Assembly (NCBI GenBank): GCA_002352485.1 | Contig: DEIM01000018.1 | Coordinates: 1-16,230 of the forward strand | Reading direction: 5' to 3' | Source: Candidatus Dadabacteria bacterium UBA2774 | GTDB lineage: Bacteria > Desulfobacterota_D > UBA1144 > Nemesobacterales > UBA2774 | Length of the DNA: 16,230 nucleotides | In this document: positions 14,774-16,230 of the stretch, piece by piece | Layout of the letters: the number at the start of each line of letters is the position of its first letter | Position numbering within the stretch: position 1 is the stretch's first letter | Program-made: the position numbers and the translations under genes | The notes under the pieces: generated by a model | What the model was told of the DNA's origin: nothing | Database searches by the model: none | Seen by the model: the letters and a program-made list of their open reading frames with translations, nothing else

Positions 14774-14777
14774 CTCC
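14774..14777 (-). promoter_or_regulatory. Shine-Dalgarno supporting a TTG start of sucC
   Basis: GGAG on the minus strand sits 8 bases before TTG 14765. No in-frame ATG gives the conserved SucC N-terminus, so the non-ATG start is well supported. Confidence 0.7.
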
Positions 14778-14789
14778 GGTTTTGTGATT

Positions 14790-15521
14790 TTAGCCTTTTT
14801 TTGATTTGCCGAATAACCATGAAAGCGGATCGAAGTATGTATCGGCGACCCTTTCCTTTAGAGGTATAATTGCGTTGTCTGTTATGTGTATATCCTCTGG
14901 GCAAACGTCTGTGCAGCACTTGGTGATATTGCAATACCCAAGGCCGGCTTCTGCTCTTAACTGAGGTTTTCTGTCGACTGTATCAAGCGGGTGCATCTCG
15001 AGCTCGGCCATTTTGATCATTACGCGGGGGCCGAAAAACGCGTCTTTCTTATTGTGGTTTCTGAGAATGTGGCAGACGTTTTGGCAGAGGAAGCACTCGA
15101 TGCATTTTCTGAACTCCTGGCTCCTTTCCACGTCTTCCTGGTACATAATCCAGTCCGTGTCAGGGGCCGGGGTGAAAGGCTGTACTTTCTTTCTGGCTTC
15201 GTAGTTCCATGAAACGTCCGTTACAAGATCTTTGATTATCGGGAATGTCTTTATCGGATATACCGTAATCGGCTGATCAAGAGGCAGAGTGTCCAGGCGG
15301 GTCTTACAGGTTAGAGCGGGCATCCCGTTGATCTCGGCGCTGCATGAGCCGCATTTAGCTGCTTTGCAGTTCCATCTGACAGCAAGATCCCCGTCGTAAT
15401 TGGCCTGAATGAAATGAAGGGCATCAAGTACTACCATACCCTCTTCAAGAGGTACCTCGTATTCCATTTCCCTGCCGCCCTCTTTGTCCCCTCTGTATAC
15501 TCTCATTTTGGCTACCGACAT
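14790..15521 (-). CDS. sdhB: Succinate dehydrogenase / fumarate reductase iron-sulfur subunit
   Basis: Electron-transfer subunit of complex II, on the inner membrane beside SdhA. In 243 residues it has the 2Fe-2S ligands Cys52, Cys57, Cys60 and Cys72, then Cys140, Cys143, Cys146 with Cys207 for the 4Fe-4S cluster, and Cys150, Cys197, Cys203 for the 3Fe-4S cluster, following the E. coli SdhB spacing. CNITKCCTDVCPE carries an extra Cys202, a variant I associate with the actinobacterial/deltaproteobacterial-type enzyme. The ATG directly follows the sdhA stop (TAA ATG), and GGAGGA (15531-15536) inside sdhA serves as SD, so the two are translationally coupled. Direction of the reaction (succinate oxidation or fumarate reduction) cannot be read from this subunit. 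Confidence 0.94.
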   Translation of the reverse strand: MSVAKMRVYRGDKEGGREMEYEVPLEEGMVVLDALHFIQANYDGDLAVRWNCKAAKCGSCSAEINGMPALTCKTRLDTLPLDQPITVYPIKTFPIIKDLVTDVSWNYEARKKVQPFTPAPDTDWIMYQEDVERSQEFRKCIECFLCQNVCHILRNHNKKDAFFGPRVMIKMAELEMHPLDTVDRKPQLRAEAGLGYCNITKCCTDVCPEDIHITDNAIIPLKERVADTYFDPLSWLFGKSKKG

Positions 15522-16230
15522 TTATTTATATCCTCCGTCAACAATTCTCTGAAGCTCTTCAGGCATCTCAGGAAGTGGTGATGTGTCTATCTTCATGTTC
15601 CCGTTGTCTTTTGATATTACGGAATTTACTTTACCCCATTTCTCGTCATACTCAGGGAAATCGACCCTACTGTGAGCCCCTCTGCTTTCCTCTCTCTGAA
15701 GGGCGCAGCGCGCAATGGCCTCAGACACTATAAGCATGGACTTAAGGTCTTTACATAGGTGCCATCCCGGGTTGTACATCCTTGAGCCTTCGATTTTTAG
15801 AGTCACTGCCCTTTCCTTTAATATTTCAAGCTCTTCTACACCCTCGCTAATTTTTTCATGAGTACGGAAAACACCCACATATTCTCCCATGGCTTCCTGC
15901 AGTGCCTGGTGAATCGAGTATGGGTTTTCCCCCTCGGGGTTTTCAAAGGGCTCTAGCATTTCCTTAACCGCTTTCTCCAGTTCAGAGTCATTGATGCTGA
16001 GGTTGTTGTCTTTGATCTTGTTTGCGTACTCGGCTGCTCCCGTGCCGGCTCTTCGTCCGAAAACGAGGAGGTCAGAGAGGGAGTTTCCGCCAAGTCTGTT
16101 GGCGCCGTGCATACCGCCCGCTACTTCTCCTGCCGCGAACAGGCCAGGAACCGTGCTGCTGGCAGTTTCCGCGTCCACCCTAACTCCGCCCATTACATAG
16201 TGGGTTGTAGGGAAGACTTCCATAGGCTCT
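15522..16230 (-). CDS. sdhA: Succinate dehydrogenase / fumarate reductase flavoprotein subunit, partial (C-terminal part)
   Basis: About the last 235 residues of the FAD subunit of complex II; the gene enters from the right edge, so the N-terminal FAD-binding and His-FAD region are outside. Visible parts are EPMEVFPTTHYVMGGV, where the His belongs to the substrate site, the FAD-domain return GLFAAGEVAGGMHGANRLGGNSLSDLLVFGRRAG, and the helical and C-terminal domains with SRGAHSRVDFPEYDEKW, in which the His-Ser-Arg region and trailing acidic motif are conserved in the family. It ends immediately before sdhB. A membrane anchor gene (sdhC) would be expected upstream, outside the window. Confidence 0.95.
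   Translation of the reverse strand, partial: EPMEVFPTTHYVMGGVRVDAETASSTVPGLFAAGEVAGGMHGANRLGGNSLSDLLVFGRRAGTGAAEYANKIKDNNLSINDSELEKAVKEMLEPFENPEGENPYSIHQALQEAMGEYVGVFRTHEKISEGVEELEILKERAVTLKIEGSRMYNPGWHLCKDLKSMLIVSEAIARCALQREESRGAHSRVDFPEYDEKWGKVNSVISKDNGNMKIDTSPLPEMPEELQRIVDGGYK

Overview
This window is ordinary chromosomal DNA from a Gram-negative bacterium. Supporting signs are an RpoH-type heat-shock sigma factor, a lipobox lipoprotein and a GrpE/DnaK/DnaJ set. The SdhB-type subunit has the CNITKCC-type cluster motif that I associate with deltaproteobacterial and actinobacterial-like enzymes. A CysO-like sulfur carrier next to a zinc-ribbon threonine synthase also points to a 'delta-like' or deep-branching phylum (Desulfobacterota, Dadabacteria or similar). 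The sequence alone does not settle the lineage. I see no insertion sequence, phage gene, CRISPR array, tRNA or rRNA.

Layout. At 1-673 (minus) is a truncated glyoxalase II. Divergent from it on the plus strand (795-2948) are an OB-fold-like lipoprotein, a threonine-synthase family PLP enzyme (thrC) and, overlapping its 3' end, a ThiS/MoaD sulfur carrier closely resembling mycobacterial CysO. Everything from 3000 to the right edge is on the minus strand. In transcription order (right to left) the units are: sdhA(partial)-sdhB-sucC; rpoH-dnaK2, closed by an intrinsic terminator; rpmE; an EF-G-like GTPase; a Ppx/GppA phosphatase; and grpE-dnaK1-dnaJ, which ends facing the sulfur-carrier gene.

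How they work together. The right part is a respiratory/TCA unit: succinate dehydrogenase or fumarate reductase subunits plus the succinyl-CoA synthetase beta chain. The middle and left minus-strand genes are a proteostasis neighbourhood: a heat-shock sigma factor cotranscribed with a canonical DnaK, L31, a non-canonical translation GTPase, and a second divergent DnaK with its own GrpE and DnaJ. The most interesting points are the thrC/cysO-like pair whose carrier ends in Gly-Gly-Leu (implying proteolytic activation), the two Hsp70s with different partners, and the EF-G paralogue whose switch II has Phe instead of the catalytic His.

Several starts differ from the longest open frame: thrC at 1418, the sulfur carrier at 2673, grpE at 6617 and rpmE at 10332 are chosen from Shine-Dalgarno (SD) placement and family alignment. 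sucC starts with TTG. No gene-free stretch exceeds 300 bases; the longest is 6618-6913 (about 296 bases), which holds the grpE promoter and a structured leader.
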